From NCBI GenBank assembly GCA_016933215.1, contig JAFGBH010000006.1, forward strand, positions 1 to 56,664: a stretch of DNA of 56,664 bases, given 5' to 3'. This document shows positions 1-10,073 of the stretch, in pieces (position 1 is the first letter of the stretch; each line of letters opens with the position of its first letter). Origin of the DNA: Deltaproteobacteria bacterium. GTDB taxonomy: Bacteria; Desulfobacterota; Syntrophia; Syntrophales; UBA2210. The position numbers and the translations under genes are program-made. The notes below the pieces were generated by a model. It worked only from the letters and a program-made list of their open reading frames with translations. It did no database searches and was not told where the DNA came from.

Positions 1-168
1 GACGGCTCGGGAGCACTAAACAGCGTAGAACGTATCGCCCTGGGGTACCAGTTTAAAAAGGTCTATGATCCCGTCATTGCAAAGGGTGAGGTAACGGAGG
101 ATATCCTTGAACGGTGCAGGGAACTCGGTCAGACCCTGGCAGGGGGATGCGAGGCGGGGATTTACTGA
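1..168 (+). CDS. C-terminal part of an unidentified protein (truncated by window start)
   Basis: Frame 1 is open from base 1 to TGA at 166-168: DGSGALNSVERIALGYQFKKVYDPVIAKGEVTEDILERCRELGQTLAGGCEAGIY. Family not recognised. Confidence 0.55.
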   Translation, partial: DGSGALNSVERIALGYQFKKVYDPVIAKGEVTEDILERCRELGQTLAGGCEAGIY

Positions 169-213
169 GAAGGGGTGACGCTATTCCCCCATCGCGCGGC
201 ACGTTCCGATTTT

Positions 214-1422
214 TCAGGCCCCGAACTTTTTAAGCCGTCCCGCATGAGCGAGGGCGAGTGCCATCAGGTTGACCATCGGCATCCTGCCGATCCCGCCGGT
301 TATGCATTCCCTCTCGCCGAAACACTCCGTTCTGTCCGGTCTGCATGTGGGCGACGAGAGGAGTACCGGCACAGGATGCCAGCTGTGAGAGGCAAGTGCC
401 GCCGGTGTTGAGTGGTCTCCCGTGACAACCAGAACATCGGGCTGCAGGGCCGTAATGCGCGGAAGGAGTTTATCCACCGTTTCTATCGCAGCTACCTTGG
501 CCTCGAAATTGCCGTCTTCGCCGCGCGAATCGGTGTCTTTTATGTGGATGAAAAAGAAATCGTATCGATCGAAGTTTTCCTCCAATGCCTCAAATTCACC
601 CGCCACAGAGACGGTGGAGGGGTGGACGGTCATTCCCAGAAGACGCGCGATGCCCTGGTACATCGGATAATTTGCGATGGCGAGGGAATTAAGCTTAAAA
701 CGTTCCCGGAGTGACTTATATCTCCTGTAGTGCGCAAATCCTCTCAGGAGAATCATATTGGCCTTTTCTTCATCAGAGAGTGTTGCCCTCGCCTTTTCCC
801 GTACCTCCTCTATAATGGAAATCGTTTCCTCTGCCTCGGGAGTGAGTGCCCGGGGGGCGAGGGGAGGCATCCCCGTCGTTCCGGGATCTGTGTCGGCGAG
901 CTCTTCGTGAAGTTTGCCGCCTCGGAGGACCATGAGCGCCCGGTGTTCCCTTACCGGCTCGAAGAGGACCTCCACGTTTTTCTTGAGCGTGATATTTTCA
1001 TTCAGTTTACGGCATACCCTCCGGTTCGTTTCCGTATCGATCCGGCCGGCGCGCCTGTCAGTTATGATCCCTCTGTCGTCAAGGGTTGCAAAATTGACCC
1101 TGGCAAAGAGTTCGTTTCCCTTCATGGGAAAATCGATTCCCGCCGCGGCAAGAAGGCCCCTTCCCACATTATTCCTTAAGGGGTCGTAGCCGAAGAGAGA
1201 AAAATGGGCGGGTCCGCTTCCCGGGGTAATGCCGTAGCAGACAGGGTCCAAAAGACCGCAGATGGAACCCTTCGCAAGGGCGTCGAGATGTGGAGTCCTG
1301 GCCGCCTCGAGCTCTGTTTTATCCGCTCCGGGCAGGGGAAGACCCCCCAATCCGTCCAGGATCAGAAATACAATCTTCGTGTCATTTTCGATGACAAGTG
1401 TGTCAAGGAGATCTTTTTTCAT
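214..1422 (-). CDS. apgM: 2,3-bisphosphoglycerate-independent phosphoglycerate mutase (archaeal-type ApgM)
   Basis: 402-aa ORF; VFLILDGLGGLP, ITPGSGPAHFSLFGYDP and VVTGDHSTPA motifs of the alkaline-phosphatase-superfamily iPGM/ApgM family. Confidence 0.9.
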   Translation of the reverse strand: MKKDLLDTLVIENDTKIVFLILDGLGGLPLPGADKTELEAARTPHLDALAKGSICGLLDPVCYGITPGSGPAHFSLFGYDPLRNNVGRGLLAAAGIDFPMKGNELFARVNFATLDDRGIITDRRAGRIDTETNRRVCRKLNENITLKKNVEVLFEPVREHRALMVLRGGKLHEELADTDPGTTGMPPLAPRALTPEAEETISIIEEVREKARATLSDEEKANMILLRGFAHYRRYKSLRERFKLNSLAIANYPMYQGIARLLGMTVHPSTVSVAGEFEALEENFDRYDFFFIHIKDTDSRGEDGNFEAKVAAIETVDKLLPRITALQPDVLVVTGDHSTPAALASHSWHPVPVLLSSPTCRPDRTECFGERECITGGIGRMPMVNLMALALAHAGRLKKFGA

Positions 1423-1438
1423 GACTACACCCTTAGGA

Positions 1439-1473
1439 CCCTTTCGGGCGGGTATCAGGCCCGCCCGAAAGGG
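1439..1473. terminator. Strong hairpin between acyl-CoA dehydrogenase and apgM
   Basis: Perfect 14-bp inverted repeat CCCTTTCGGGCGGG (1439-1452) / CCCGCCCGAAAGGG (1460-1473) with 7-nt loop. No T-tract, so terminator function is uncertain. Confidence 0.5.
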
Positions 1474-1483
1474 GGGTTAATTA

Positions 1484-2632
1484 TTACCGTGCTCCCAGAA
1501 GTTTTCTCGCAATTACCACCCTCTGGATCTCGTTGGTGCCCTCGTAAATCTGGCATATTTTGGCGTCCCGCATATGGCGTTCTGCAGGATAATCCTTGCA
1601 GTATCCGTAGCCGCCGAATATCTGCACGCCTTCTACGGCGGCCTTCATGGCTACGTCCGACGCGTACATCTTTGCCATGGCCGATTCCTTCTCAAAATTG
1701 TAGCCCTTGTCTTCCATCCAAGCAGCCTTGAGCAAGAGCATCTCGGCGGCATCGAGTTCGGTCGCCATATCGGCAAGTTTCCACTGGATAGCCTGAAACG
1801 ACGTAATCGTCTGGCCAAACTGTACCCTGTCCTTCGCATATTCGAGAGAGTCTTCCAGGACGGCCCTGCCGATTCCGAGGGCCTGACAGCCAATTCCTAT
1901 CCTGCCCGCATTGAGACCCTCCATCATCTGCCGGAATCCTTCGCCCGGTTTTCCCAAGAGATTCTCGGCGGGGCCCTCGGCATCTTCGAAAACGAGTTCC
2001 GCCGTTCCCGACGCGAGAATGCCCATCTTTTCCTCGATGGTTCCCAGGCTGTATCCTGGAGTGTTTTCGAGGTCGACAATAAGGTTGATGATTCCCTTGT
2101 AGCCCTTCGAGGGGTCTTCATTGGCGGCGAGGACACAATATTTTGCAACATTCCCGTTGGTGATGAACTTCTTGACGCCGTTCACGATATATTTGTCGCC
2201 CTTCAGTTCGGCGCGACACCTGAGGGCAGCCGCGTCACAGCCGGCACCGGCCTCGGTGAGGGCGTAACATCCCTCCACTTCGCCCCCTGCCACGGGTGCG
2301 AGAAACTTCTTTTTCTGTTCATCCGTTCCGAAGGTCTTCACGGGGTGCCCGTAAAGCGAGTTGTTCACCGAGGTAATGACGCCGCAGCTCGCACAGCCAC
2401 GGGAAATTTCCGTGAGGGCCAGGACATAGGTGACATTGTCCATTCCGGCACCGTTGTAGTCGGTGGAAACGGAGACACCCATGAGTCCCATTTCACCCAG
2501 CTTTCTGCAAATTTCTTCGGGATGACGGTGTGTCTCATCCAGCTCGGCGGCAATCGGTTTTATCTCCTCGTCGACAAACCGCTTTACCATATCCTTTACC
2601 ATCTGTTGCTCTTCCGTAGGTGCAAAATTCAT
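1484..2632 (-). CDS. Short-chain acyl-CoA dehydrogenase (butyryl-CoA dehydrogenase-like)
   Basis: Starts MNFAPTEEQQMVKDMVKRFVDEEIKP; YALTEAGAGCDAAALRCRA, FGGYGYCKDYPAERHMRDAKICQIYEGTNEIQR signatures. Start moved from ORF-track 2728 to internal Met at 2632. Confidence 0.9.
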   Translation of the reverse strand: MNFAPTEEQQMVKDMVKRFVDEEIKPIAAELDETHRHPEEICRKLGEMGLMGVSVSTDYNGAGMDNVTYVLALTEISRGCASCGVITSVNNSLYGHPVKTFGTDEQKKKFLAPVAGGEVEGCYALTEAGAGCDAAALRCRAELKGDKYIVNGVKKFITNGNVAKYCVLAANEDPSKGYKGIINLIVDLENTPGYSLGTIEEKMGILASGTAELVFEDAEGPAENLLGKPGEGFRQMMEGLNAGRIGIGCQALGIGRAVLEDSLEYAKDRVQFGQTITSFQAIQWKLADMATELDAAEMLLLKAAWMEDKGYNFEKESAMAKMYASDVAMKAAVEGVQIFGGYGYCKDYPAERHMRDAKICQIYEGTNEIQRVVIARKLLGAR

Positions 2633-2693
2633 ATAGTTACTCCTTCTGTCGTTGTGTATTTTTTTGAGGCACCCTTCGTTCGACGGAAGATTA

Positions 2694-3476
2694 TTACCGA
2701 CCCTTATAGCCGGGCTTCCGTTTTTCAAGAAATGCCTTCATTCCCTCCTTCTGATCCTGTGTGCTGAAGCACTGGGCGCAGCATTCCACCTCGAGTCTCC
2801 CCGCGTTATCCAGGGGGAGGTCGTATCCGAAATTGATCGAGTGCTTTGCCATCTTGAGCTGAAACGGTGGGAGCCCGGAGAGCTTCCGTGCAAATTTCAT
2901 CGTCTCTTCCAGCAGTGTCTCGGGGGGATAGATCCTGTTGACAAGACCGATTTCATAGGCCCGCTGAGCGTCGATCTGTTCGCCGCTCATAACGAGTTCC
3001 TTCGCCCGTCCCATTCCGATGAGTCTCGGAAGCCGCTGTGTCCCTCCCCATCCGGGGATGAGACCGATGAGTATCTCAGGCTGGCCGAACCGTGCCTTCT
3101 CCGAGGCAAATCTCATGTCGCAGGCCATGGAGATCTCCGTACCCCCGCCAAGGGCAAAACCGTTGACCGCCGCGATTGATGGCTTCGATGCGGTTTCGAG
3201 AAGCCGTAGCGTTTCGTGACCCAGTTCCATAAATGCAAGTGCCTCTCGCGGTTCCAGATCCTGCATCTGGGCGATGTCGGCACCTGCCACAAAGGCCTTA
3301 TCGCCCGAGCCGGTCAGTATCATAACCCTGATATCGTCATTATCCCGGCAGAGGGTAACGGCATCCTTCAACTCCGACATCGTCTCTGAGTTCATCGCAT
3401 TCAGCGCCTTCGGCCTGTTAAAGGTGATGGTGGCGATACCTTCTTCCATACTGAAGATGATATTGTTATAGTCCAT
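2694..3476 (-). CDS. Enoyl-CoA hydratase / crotonase
   Basis: 260 aa; FNRPKALNAMN, AAVNGFALGGGTEISMACDMRFA, GWGGTQRLPRLIG crotonase motifs. Confidence 0.92.
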   Translation of the reverse strand: MDYNNIIFSMEEGIATITFNRPKALNAMNSETMSELKDAVTLCRDNDDIRVMILTGSGDKAFVAGADIAQMQDLEPREALAFMELGHETLRLLETASKPSIAAVNGFALGGGTEISMACDMRFASEKARFGQPEILIGLIPGWGGTQRLPRLIGMGRAKELVMSGEQIDAQRAYEIGLVNRIYPPETLLEETMKFARKLSGLPPFQLKMAKHSINFGYDLPLDNAGRLEVECCAQCFSTQDQKEGMKAFLEKRKPGYKGR

Positions 3477-3491
3477 TATCGCATCTCCTTG

Positions 3492-4352
3492 TTATTGTTC
3501 GCTGTAATCGTAAAATCCCCTTCCCGTCTTCCTCCCGAGGTATCCCGCGTCGACATACTTCTTGAGGAGCGGACAGGGCCGGTATTTCGAATCACCGAGG
3601 CCTTTATGGAGAACCTCCATGATAGCGAGACAGGTGTCAAGCCCGATAAGATCGGCCAGTTTCAGCGGTCCCATCGGATGGTTCATTCCCAGCGTCATGA
3701 TACTGTCGATCGCTTCCGCGGTGCCGACTCCTTCATAGAGGGCGTAGACCGCTTCGTTCAACATCGGTATCAGTATGCGATTTGCGATAAAACCGGGAAA
3801 GTCTTCGCAGGCAACGGGAGTCTTGCCGAACTTTGTTGAGAGACTTTCCGTGAGCGCAAAGGTCTCTTCCGACGTGGCGAGACCCTTGATCACTTCGACA
3901 AGTTTCATTACCGGCACGGGATTCATGAAATGCATGCCGATGACAAGCTCCGGCCTCTTCGTTGCAGCGGCAATCCTGGTGATCGGGATTGATGAGGTGT
4001 TTGAGGCGAGGACGACGCCCGGTTTGCAGGCTGCGTCAAGCTTTCTGAATATATCGAGCTTCAGGTCTTCACGCTCGACGGCTGCCTCGACGACAAAATC
4101 GGCGTCTTTCATATCTTCAAGGTTTGTGCTCTTCTTGATGCGGCCGAGAATTTTCCCCTTCTCGTCTTCCGTAAGCTTTTCCTTTTTGACCAGTCGGTCG
4201 AGGTTTTTCGAAATGGCATTGTAGCCTCTCTCGACGAATTCATCGGCAATATCGTTCATGATGACATTAAGACCGCCAAGGTGGGCGGCAACCTGTGCAA
4301 TGCCGTTTCCCATCTGACCGGCACCCACAACTCCAAATGTTTTTACTTCCAT
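3492..4352 (-). CDS. hbd: 3-hydroxybutyryl-CoA dehydrogenase
   Basis: 286 aa; [17 protein letters not shown] Rossmann motif, [45 protein letters not shown]. Confidence 0.93.
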   Translation of the reverse strand: MEVKTFGVVGAGQMGNGIAQVAAHLGGLNVIMNDIADEFVERGYNAISKNLDRLVKKEKLTEDEKGKILGRIKKSTNLEDMKDADFVVEAAVEREDLKLDIFRKLDAACKPGVVLASNTSSIPITRIAAATKRPELVIGMHFMNPVPVMKLVEVIKGLATSEETFALTESLSTKFGKTPVACEDFPGFIANRILIPMLNEAVYALYEGVGTAEAIDSIMTLGMNHPMGPLKLADLIGLDTCLAIMEVLHKGLGDSKYRPCPLLKKYVDAGYLGRKTGRGFYDYSEQ

Positions 4353-4438
4353 TGTTGTTCTCCTTATCGTTCTTAACGTAATAATCGGGGTCGGAGCCGA
4401 TGGTGCAGCAGGCAGAAAGCATCACTTGTTTGACAGGG

Positions 4439-4466
4439 AGGCACGGGACACTTCTGCTCCGTGCCT
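4439..4466. other. Intergenic hairpin between hbd and thiolase
   Basis: AGGCACGG (4439-4446) / CCGTGCCT (4459-4466) inverted repeat. Confidence 0.4.
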
Positions 4467-4525
4467 TTCCCCTCTGCTTTTGCGGTTCCTTCTGTCCGAC
4501 CCTTTCTCAATATGTAAAGGGTTTC

Positions 4526-5821
4526 CTATACCCTTTCAAGGACCATGGCCATACCCTGGCCGCCGCCGATGCAGAGTGTGGCGAGTCCCAGATTGAGGTC
4601 TTTCTTTTTCATCTGCATTGCCAGGCTGTAGGTGATCCTGGCGCCGGTGCATCCAATCGGATGGCCGATGGAAATCCCGCTGCCGTTGAGGTTGCAATTA
4701 TCGAGGGAGATGTCCAACTCGCGCATGCAGGCAATCGCCTGGCAGGCAAAGGCCTCATTCAGTTCTATGTAATCCATGTCTTTTACTGTCAGCCCCAGTT
4801 GATGCATAACCTTTCGTGTGGCCGGAATGGGCCCCAGCCCCATATAGGCGGTATCCACGCCGCCCGAGGCGTATCCCTTTATCTTTGCTATGGGTTCGAG
4901 CCTCAGTTCCTTTGCCTTTTCGGCGCTCATCAACACAACGGCCGCAGCCGCGTCATTGATGCCTGATGCATTGCCGGCGGTTACGGTTCCTTTTCCGTCT
5001 TTTGTAAAGACGGGGCGGAGCTCTGCCATTTTTTCCAGCGTTGTGTCCATCGGGCGTTCATCGACGTCGAATATCTTGGGGTTACCCCTTCGTTGCGGCA
5101 TGACGACCGGCACAATTTCATCCTTGAATTCACCGCGGGCGATGGCCGCCAGCGCCCGCTGATGGCTGAGGAGCCCCAGTTCATCCTGTTCCTCTCTGGT
5201 AATTCCGTATTTTGCGGCGATATTTTCGGCGGTAAATCCCATGTGATACTTGTTGAAAATCTCATAGAGACCGTCATGGACCATGGTGTCGGTAATCTGA
5301 CCGAAGGGCATACTCATTCTGTATCCCCAGCGCGCATTGGGCAGGGCGAACGGTGCCGTGCTCATTGATTCCATACCGCCTGCAACAATCATGTCCGCGT
5401 CACCTGCCTTTATGGCCTGAGCGGCCAGGGCTATTGCCTTCATTCCCGACGCACAGATCTTGTTGACGGTAATCGTCGTGGTCTCTTCAGGTAAGCCCGC
5501 ATATATGGATGCCTGACGTCCCGGGTTCTGTCCCTGAGCCGCCTGGATAACGTTTCCCATAATACATTCGTCAAAATAAACGGGTGTCAGCGAGTCATCA
5601 TAATCGTAATACTTTTCGTTTATTTCCGTCTTGTCGAATTCACCAAAAACATCGGGACGGCATGATTTTATAAAATCACTGATGACGGGTCGTACTCCCG
5701 CTCTTTTTATGGCCTCTTTAATAACGAGCGCGCCAAGGTCAACGCACTTGACATCCTTGAGAGAACCGCCAAAGGTCCCGACGGCTGTCCTCGCTCCACT
5801 CACAATTACTACCTCTTTCAT
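4526..5821 (-). CDS. Acetyl-CoA acetyltransferase (thiolase) with an extra N-terminal-domain insertion
   Basis: 431 aa; ICASGMKAIALAAQAIKAGDADMIVAGGMESMS, NLNGSGISIGHPIGCTGARI, LCIGGGQGMAMVLERV thiolase signatures. Confidence 0.93.
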   Translation of the reverse strand: MKEVVIVSGARTAVGTFGGSLKDVKCVDLGALVIKEAIKRAGVRPVISDFIKSCRPDVFGEFDKTEINEKYYDYDDSLTPVYFDECIMGNVIQAAQGQNPGRQASIYAGLPEETTTITVNKICASGMKAIALAAQAIKAGDADMIVAGGMESMSTAPFALPNARWGYRMSMPFGQITDTMVHDGLYEIFNKYHMGFTAENIAAKYGITREEQDELGLLSHQRALAAIARGEFKDEIVPVVMPQRRGNPKIFDVDERPMDTTLEKMAELRPVFTKDGKGTVTAGNASGINDAAAAVVLMSAEKAKELRLEPIAKIKGYASGGVDTAYMGLGPIPATRKVMHQLGLTVKDMDYIELNEAFACQAIACMRELDISLDNCNLNGSGISIGHPIGCTGARITYSLAMQMKKKDLNLGLATLCIGGGQGMAMVLERV

Positions 5822-5899
5822 ATTGTATCTCCTTTACAAGAATTTATTCATGACAAGCATAATATATGCCATCTGACGTATAGTTTTTCGAATTTAAAT

Positions 5900-7363
5900 T
5901 CAAGGCATATTTTCGACGAACTCCACCTCCCTGGGACACTTATAAGGAGAGAGATACTGCCTGCAATGACGTATGATCTCTTTGTCGTTCATATCGGCAT
6001 TGTCCTCTTTGACGATCAGCGCCCTCACTATCTCTCCTCTCATTAAATCGGATTTTCCCGTGACCAGTGACGATTTCACCGCGGGATGGATAGCAAGGAT
6101 GTCCTCAACCTCCCGGGGATAGACGTTGTAACCGCTCGTGATAATCATCCGCTTCTTAAGGCCCGTAATAAAGATATAGCCGTCCTCATCAATCCTGGCA
6201 AGATCTCCCGTATAAAGCCAGCCCTCTTTAATGACCTCCTCCGTTGCGGCGTCGTCTTTGTAGTACCCCTTCATGACGTTGGGACCCCTGATTACGAGCT
6301 CTCCTATCTCGCCGGACGGCAATTCATTGCCGTCATCGTCGAATATCTTCGCCTCCACCTCGGGGATCGGAATGCCGATGGAACCCAGTTTCTGTTCCAT
6401 GTCTATCCTGTTGACGGAACAGACCGGCGAGGCCTCGGTGAGGCCGTATCCCTCCACCAAGAGTGTCCCGAAGCTTTCGGAAAAAGTGGAAATGTATTCG
6501 GGGGGCATTGTGGATCCGCCGGTAATACAGAATCTCAGAGAACTGAGATCATGGTTTTTTGCATCCTCATAGAGGAGCATGCCCAGAAAGAGTCTCGGCA
6601 CCGCCGCGATGTAGGTGACCTTCTCCCGCTCTATGGATTTGAAGATGCTCTCTATGTTGAAATGGTCCATCATGACGATGCTGGCACCGGCCTTAATGAT
6701 CATGAGCATATTGACGGAGGCACCGAAGGAGTGGAAAAGGGGGATCAGACAGAATCCCCTGTCTTCTTCAGTGCCGTGACAGATATCCTCAAGGAGCCGT
6801 GACTGTGTTGCAAGATTTCGGTGGGTAAGGACAGCCCCGCGAGGTTTCCCGGTAAGGCCCGAGGTATAGATCATTACCGCGGGATCATTGCCTGCTACCG
6901 GCGGCATATCGAGTTCGTAGGGGCCTGCTTTAATCGTTTCTTCTATGGAGACATCCCCCTCGTTGCCTTCAGTGACAATAAGGTGTCGCACGAGGGGAAG
7001 GTCGTCTCTGATTTCCTCAAATCTCCGTGCCGACGACGGGACCGTTATAAGGGCCTTTGAATCGCTGTTTTCGAGCAGATATTTCAGTTCGTAGGCCGTT
7101 GAAAGTGTGTTGATCGTGACGGCGACGGCACCCAATGTGAGTGCGGCATAATAGGATATAATGAACTCCGGGATGTTCGGGAGCATGATTGCCACCTTAT
7201 CGCCCTTTGTGATGCCCAGGCCTTTCAGTCTGTTTCCGAGGGCATTCACGGACCGTTCCAAAACATCGTAGGATATCCGTCTATCCTCGTAGATGATTGC
7301 TGTCCTTGAGGGGAATCTCCGGCAGGTACCGGCGAGCATTTCTCCCAGACTTATATCTTCCAT
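5900..7363 (-). CDS. AMP-forming acyl-CoA synthetase/ligase, apparently lacking the extreme C-terminus
   Basis: MIYTSGLTGKPRGAVLTHRN, EGYGLTEASPVCSVN, LYTGDLARIDEDGYIFITGLKKRMIITSGYNVYP. Starts MEDISLGEML with GGGAGGTTTGT upstream; ends FVENMP*. Confidence 0.88.
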   Translation of the reverse strand: MEDISLGEMLAGTCRRFPSRTAIIYEDRRISYDVLERSVNALGNRLKGLGITKGDKVAIMLPNIPEFIISYYAALTLGAVAVTINTLSTAYELKYLLENSDSKALITVPSSARRFEEIRDDLPLVRHLIVTEGNEGDVSIEETIKAGPYELDMPPVAGNDPAVMIYTSGLTGKPRGAVLTHRNLATQSRLLEDICHGTEEDRGFCLIPLFHSFGASVNMLMIIKAGASIVMMDHFNIESIFKSIEREKVTYIAAVPRLFLGMLLYEDAKNHDLSSLRFCITGGSTMPPEYISTFSESFGTLLVEGYGLTEASPVCSVNRIDMEQKLGSIGIPIPEVEAKIFDDDGNELPSGEIGELVIRGPNVMKGYYKDDAATEEVIKEGWLYTGDLARIDEDGYIFITGLKKRMIITSGYNVYPREVEDILAIHPAVKSSLVTGKSDLMRGEIVRALIVKEDNADMNDKEIIRHCRQYLSPYKCPREVEFVENMP

Positions 7364-7567
7364 ACAAACCTCCCGTAAAAAGCAAAAAACCATAACACAA
7401 GGAGTGCATTCTTTCAAGAGAGATATACAATGATTATAACTGATTGGTTTGCGTCGTCTGAACGCCGTTGCGATATCTTCTTATACCTGATTGTCTTGAC
7501 ATTTATAGGGTGTCTGGGATAGAAGTCCCCTATAAAAATTATCACAGAGGGGAGCATTCGGCGAGTC

Positions 7568-8410
7568 ATGGCTACTATCATCGACGGGAAGAAGATATCG
7601 AAATCTGTAAGGGATGAGATCAGGGAAACAACGCTCCGCATGAAAAATGAAAGGGGAATTGTTCCGGGTCTTGCCGTTGTGCTTGTGGGTGACGACCCCG
7701 CATCGAAAATCTATGTCAGGGGCAAAAAAAATGCCTGTGACGAGGTGGGATTTCTGTCGAAGGAATTCAAGCTTCCCGGCGATACGAGCGAGGCAGAGCT
7801 TCTCGATATTATTGACGGGTTAAATCGGGATAGTGAAATACACGGTTTCCTGGTTCAACTCCCCGTCCCGAAACATATCAGGGTCGATGCTATTATCGAG
7901 GCAATCGATCCGAAAAAGGATGTTGACGGTTTTCATCCCTACAATGTGGGGAGGCTGTTCTCTGGTAATCCCTACCACAGGTCCTGCACGCCGGCGGGTA
8001 TCCTCGAGCTCCTCGACAGATACGGAATCGAGATAGAGGGAAAAGAGGCGGTTATCGTGGGAAGGAGTATCCTCGTGGGGAAACCGCTTGCCCTGATGCT
8101 TCTTGAGAGAAACGCCACGGTTACGCTCTGCCATACAAGAACGAGGAACCTTTCAGAGGTTACGAAAAGGGCGGAAATCCTCGTTGCGGCGGCGGGGAAT
8201 GCCGAGATGATAAAGGCAGATATGGTGAAAGACGGTGCCGTCGTCATTGATGTGGGCACAAACAGGCTGGAGAACGGCAAGCTTCTGGGGGATGTGGCCT
8301 TTTCCGAGGTTTCCGAAAGGGTTTCCTATATCACCCCCGTTCCCGGGGGGGTTGGCCCGATGACCATAGCGATGCTGTTAAACAATACGTTGAATGCTTC
8401 ACGCATATAA
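7568..8410 (+). CDS. folD: Bifunctional methylenetetrahydrofolate dehydrogenase/cyclohydrolase
   Basis: 280 aa; VGDDPASKIYVRGKKNACDEVG, FLVQLPVPKHI, VGRSILVGKPLALML, TPVPGGVGPMTIAMLLNNT. Confidence 0.96.
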   Translation: MATIIDGKKISKSVRDEIRETTLRMKNERGIVPGLAVVLVGDDPASKIYVRGKKNACDEVGFLSKEFKLPGDTSEAELLDIIDGLNRDSEIHGFLVQLPVPKHIRVDAIIEAIDPKKDVDGFHPYNVGRLFSGNPYHRSCTPAGILELLDRYGIEIEGKEAVIVGRSILVGKPLALMLLERNATVTLCHTRTRNLSEVTKRAEILVAAAGNAEMIKADMVKDGAVVIDVGTNRLENGKLLGDVAFSEVSERVSYITPVPGGVGPMTIAMLLNNTLNASRI

Positions 8411-8446
8411 CTCAAAACAACAGAACGTCGATCGGATAGTAGCTGT

Positions 8447-10054
8447 ATGGATTTCAGAATTATTTTAGGGGTAATGGGGGGGGTGGGGTTATTTATCTAC
8501 GGGATGTATCTCGTCAGTGATTCCTTGAAGAAGTTGTCGCTCTCGCTCCTCAAGATAATGCTCGAAAAGCTCACCTCCAACAGGATAAAATCAGCACTTG
8601 TGGGAATTTTTGTTACCGCCGTCATACAGAGTTCGAGTGCGACGTCGGTAATTCTCATAGGATTTTTAAATTCGAGTCTCATTCAGCTGGGAGCGGCACT
8701 GTCCATCATGATAGGGGCAAATGTGGGGACCACGGTGACCGCCCAGTTGATTGCCTTTAAATTTACGACCATCGCCCCCGTTTTTGTATTTGCCGGGGCC
8801 ATGGTCTTCTTCTTTGCCAAGAAAGATAAAAATAAAAACAAGGGATTGGCACTTCTCGGTTTCGGTTTGCTCTTTCTGGGGCTTGCAATAATGAGCTCTG
8901 CCGTCAAACCCCTGGCGAACGATGAAAATATCCGAGCCATGTTTATCACCTTTGGCCGTCAGCCGCTCTACGGCATTCTGGCCGGGTTGCTCGTGACGGC
9001 AATTTTGCAGAGCAGCAGCACAACGACCGGCATGATTATCGCCTTTGCCCTGGCGGGATTACTTGATCTCCCATCGTCGATCTATCTGATATTCGGGACG
9101 AACATTGGTACGTGCATCACCGCGATTATTGCCAGTATCGGGGGAAATTTATCGAGTAAGAGGCTCGCTCTGGGCAACACCCTTTTTAATATTATAGGGA
9201 CCTTTATTGCTCTTGGATTTGCGCCGCTCTATCTCGCCTATATTCCTCTGACGACACATGATATTGCACGGCAGATTGCCAATACACACACGATCTTCAA
9301 TCTCGTGAACACCGTAGTATTTCTCCCCGTCATCCCATTATTTGCACGACTTATGAACAGAATAATTCCGGGGGAAGATTATGAGAAAAAGGGGGTGCGG
9401 TATCTCGACAGGAACTTGTTGCCGACGCCCAATCTGGCAATTGGAGCGGTGATAAAAGAGCTTTCCGCCATGCTCGGCATCTGCCAGGAAATGCTTGAAA
9501 AGGCAAGAAAATGTGTTATTTCTTACAATCACAAACTGAAGAACGAGATAACCTTTGACGAAGATTCAGTCGATGAAATGCAGAAGAACATCACGGATTA
9601 TCTGGTTGAAATTACGAAAAAAGAACTGACCGATAAGCAGAGAAGACTGGTGCCGGCGATACTCCATAGCGTGAATGATCTTGAAAAGGTTGGGGACTAC
9701 TGTGAGGACATCGTCACCCTGGCACAGAGGGTATTTGAGGATGATCTTACCTTCTCTGGTAATGCGAGGGTTGAACTTGAAAAGCTCTTTGATAAGACCA
9801 GCACCTTAATGCGGCACACGAAAAAGGCGATAGAAAATGACGACCACAAGGCGGCAAGCATAACCTTGAATATTGAGGGCGAGTTAGACGAACTGATAGG
9901 TCAGTATAAACTCAACCACATTTTACGGCTCGAAAAAGGCACCTGTATCAGTGAGTCCGGCCTTGTCTATTCCGATATACTGACCGATATTGAAAGGATG
10001 AACGATCACCTGTGCAATATTACAAAGGGTATATTGCATATCGGAAAGAGGTGA
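8447..10054 (+). CDS. Na+/phosphate cotransporter family protein with C-terminal PhoU-like domain
   Basis: 535 aa; repeated QSSSATSVILIGFLN / QSSSTTTGMIIAFA motifs, GANVGTTVTAQ / GTNIGTCITA, C-terminal PhoU-like helices. Confidence 0.9.
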   Translation: MDFRIILGVMGGVGLFIYGMYLVSDSLKKLSLSLLKIMLEKLTSNRIKSALVGIFVTAVIQSSSATSVILIGFLNSSLIQLGAALSIMIGANVGTTVTAQLIAFKFTTIAPVFVFAGAMVFFFAKKDKNKNKGLALLGFGLLFLGLAIMSSAVKPLANDENIRAMFITFGRQPLYGILAGLLVTAILQSSSTTTGMIIAFALAGLLDLPSSIYLIFGTNIGTCITAIIASIGGNLSSKRLALGNTLFNIIGTFIALGFAPLYLAYIPLTTHDIARQIANTHTIFNLVNTVVFLPVIPLFARLMNRIIPGEDYEKKGVRYLDRNLLPTPNLAIGAVIKELSAMLGICQEMLEKARKCVISYNHKLKNEITFDEDSVDEMQKNITDYLVEITKKELTDKQRRLVPAILHSVNDLEKVGDYCEDIVTLAQRVFEDDLTFSGNARVELEKLFDKTSTLMRHTKKAIENDDHKAASITLNIEGELDELIGQYKLNHILRLEKGTCISESGLVYSDILTDIERMNDHLCNITKGILHIGKR

Positions 10055-10073
10055 TAAAAAAAGGGGGTTGAAA

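Noticed and set aside
1574-2767. 397-aa antisense ORF over the acyl-CoA dehydrogenase
   Set aside because: Shadow ORF; the minus-strand frame has clear family motifs and this one has none.
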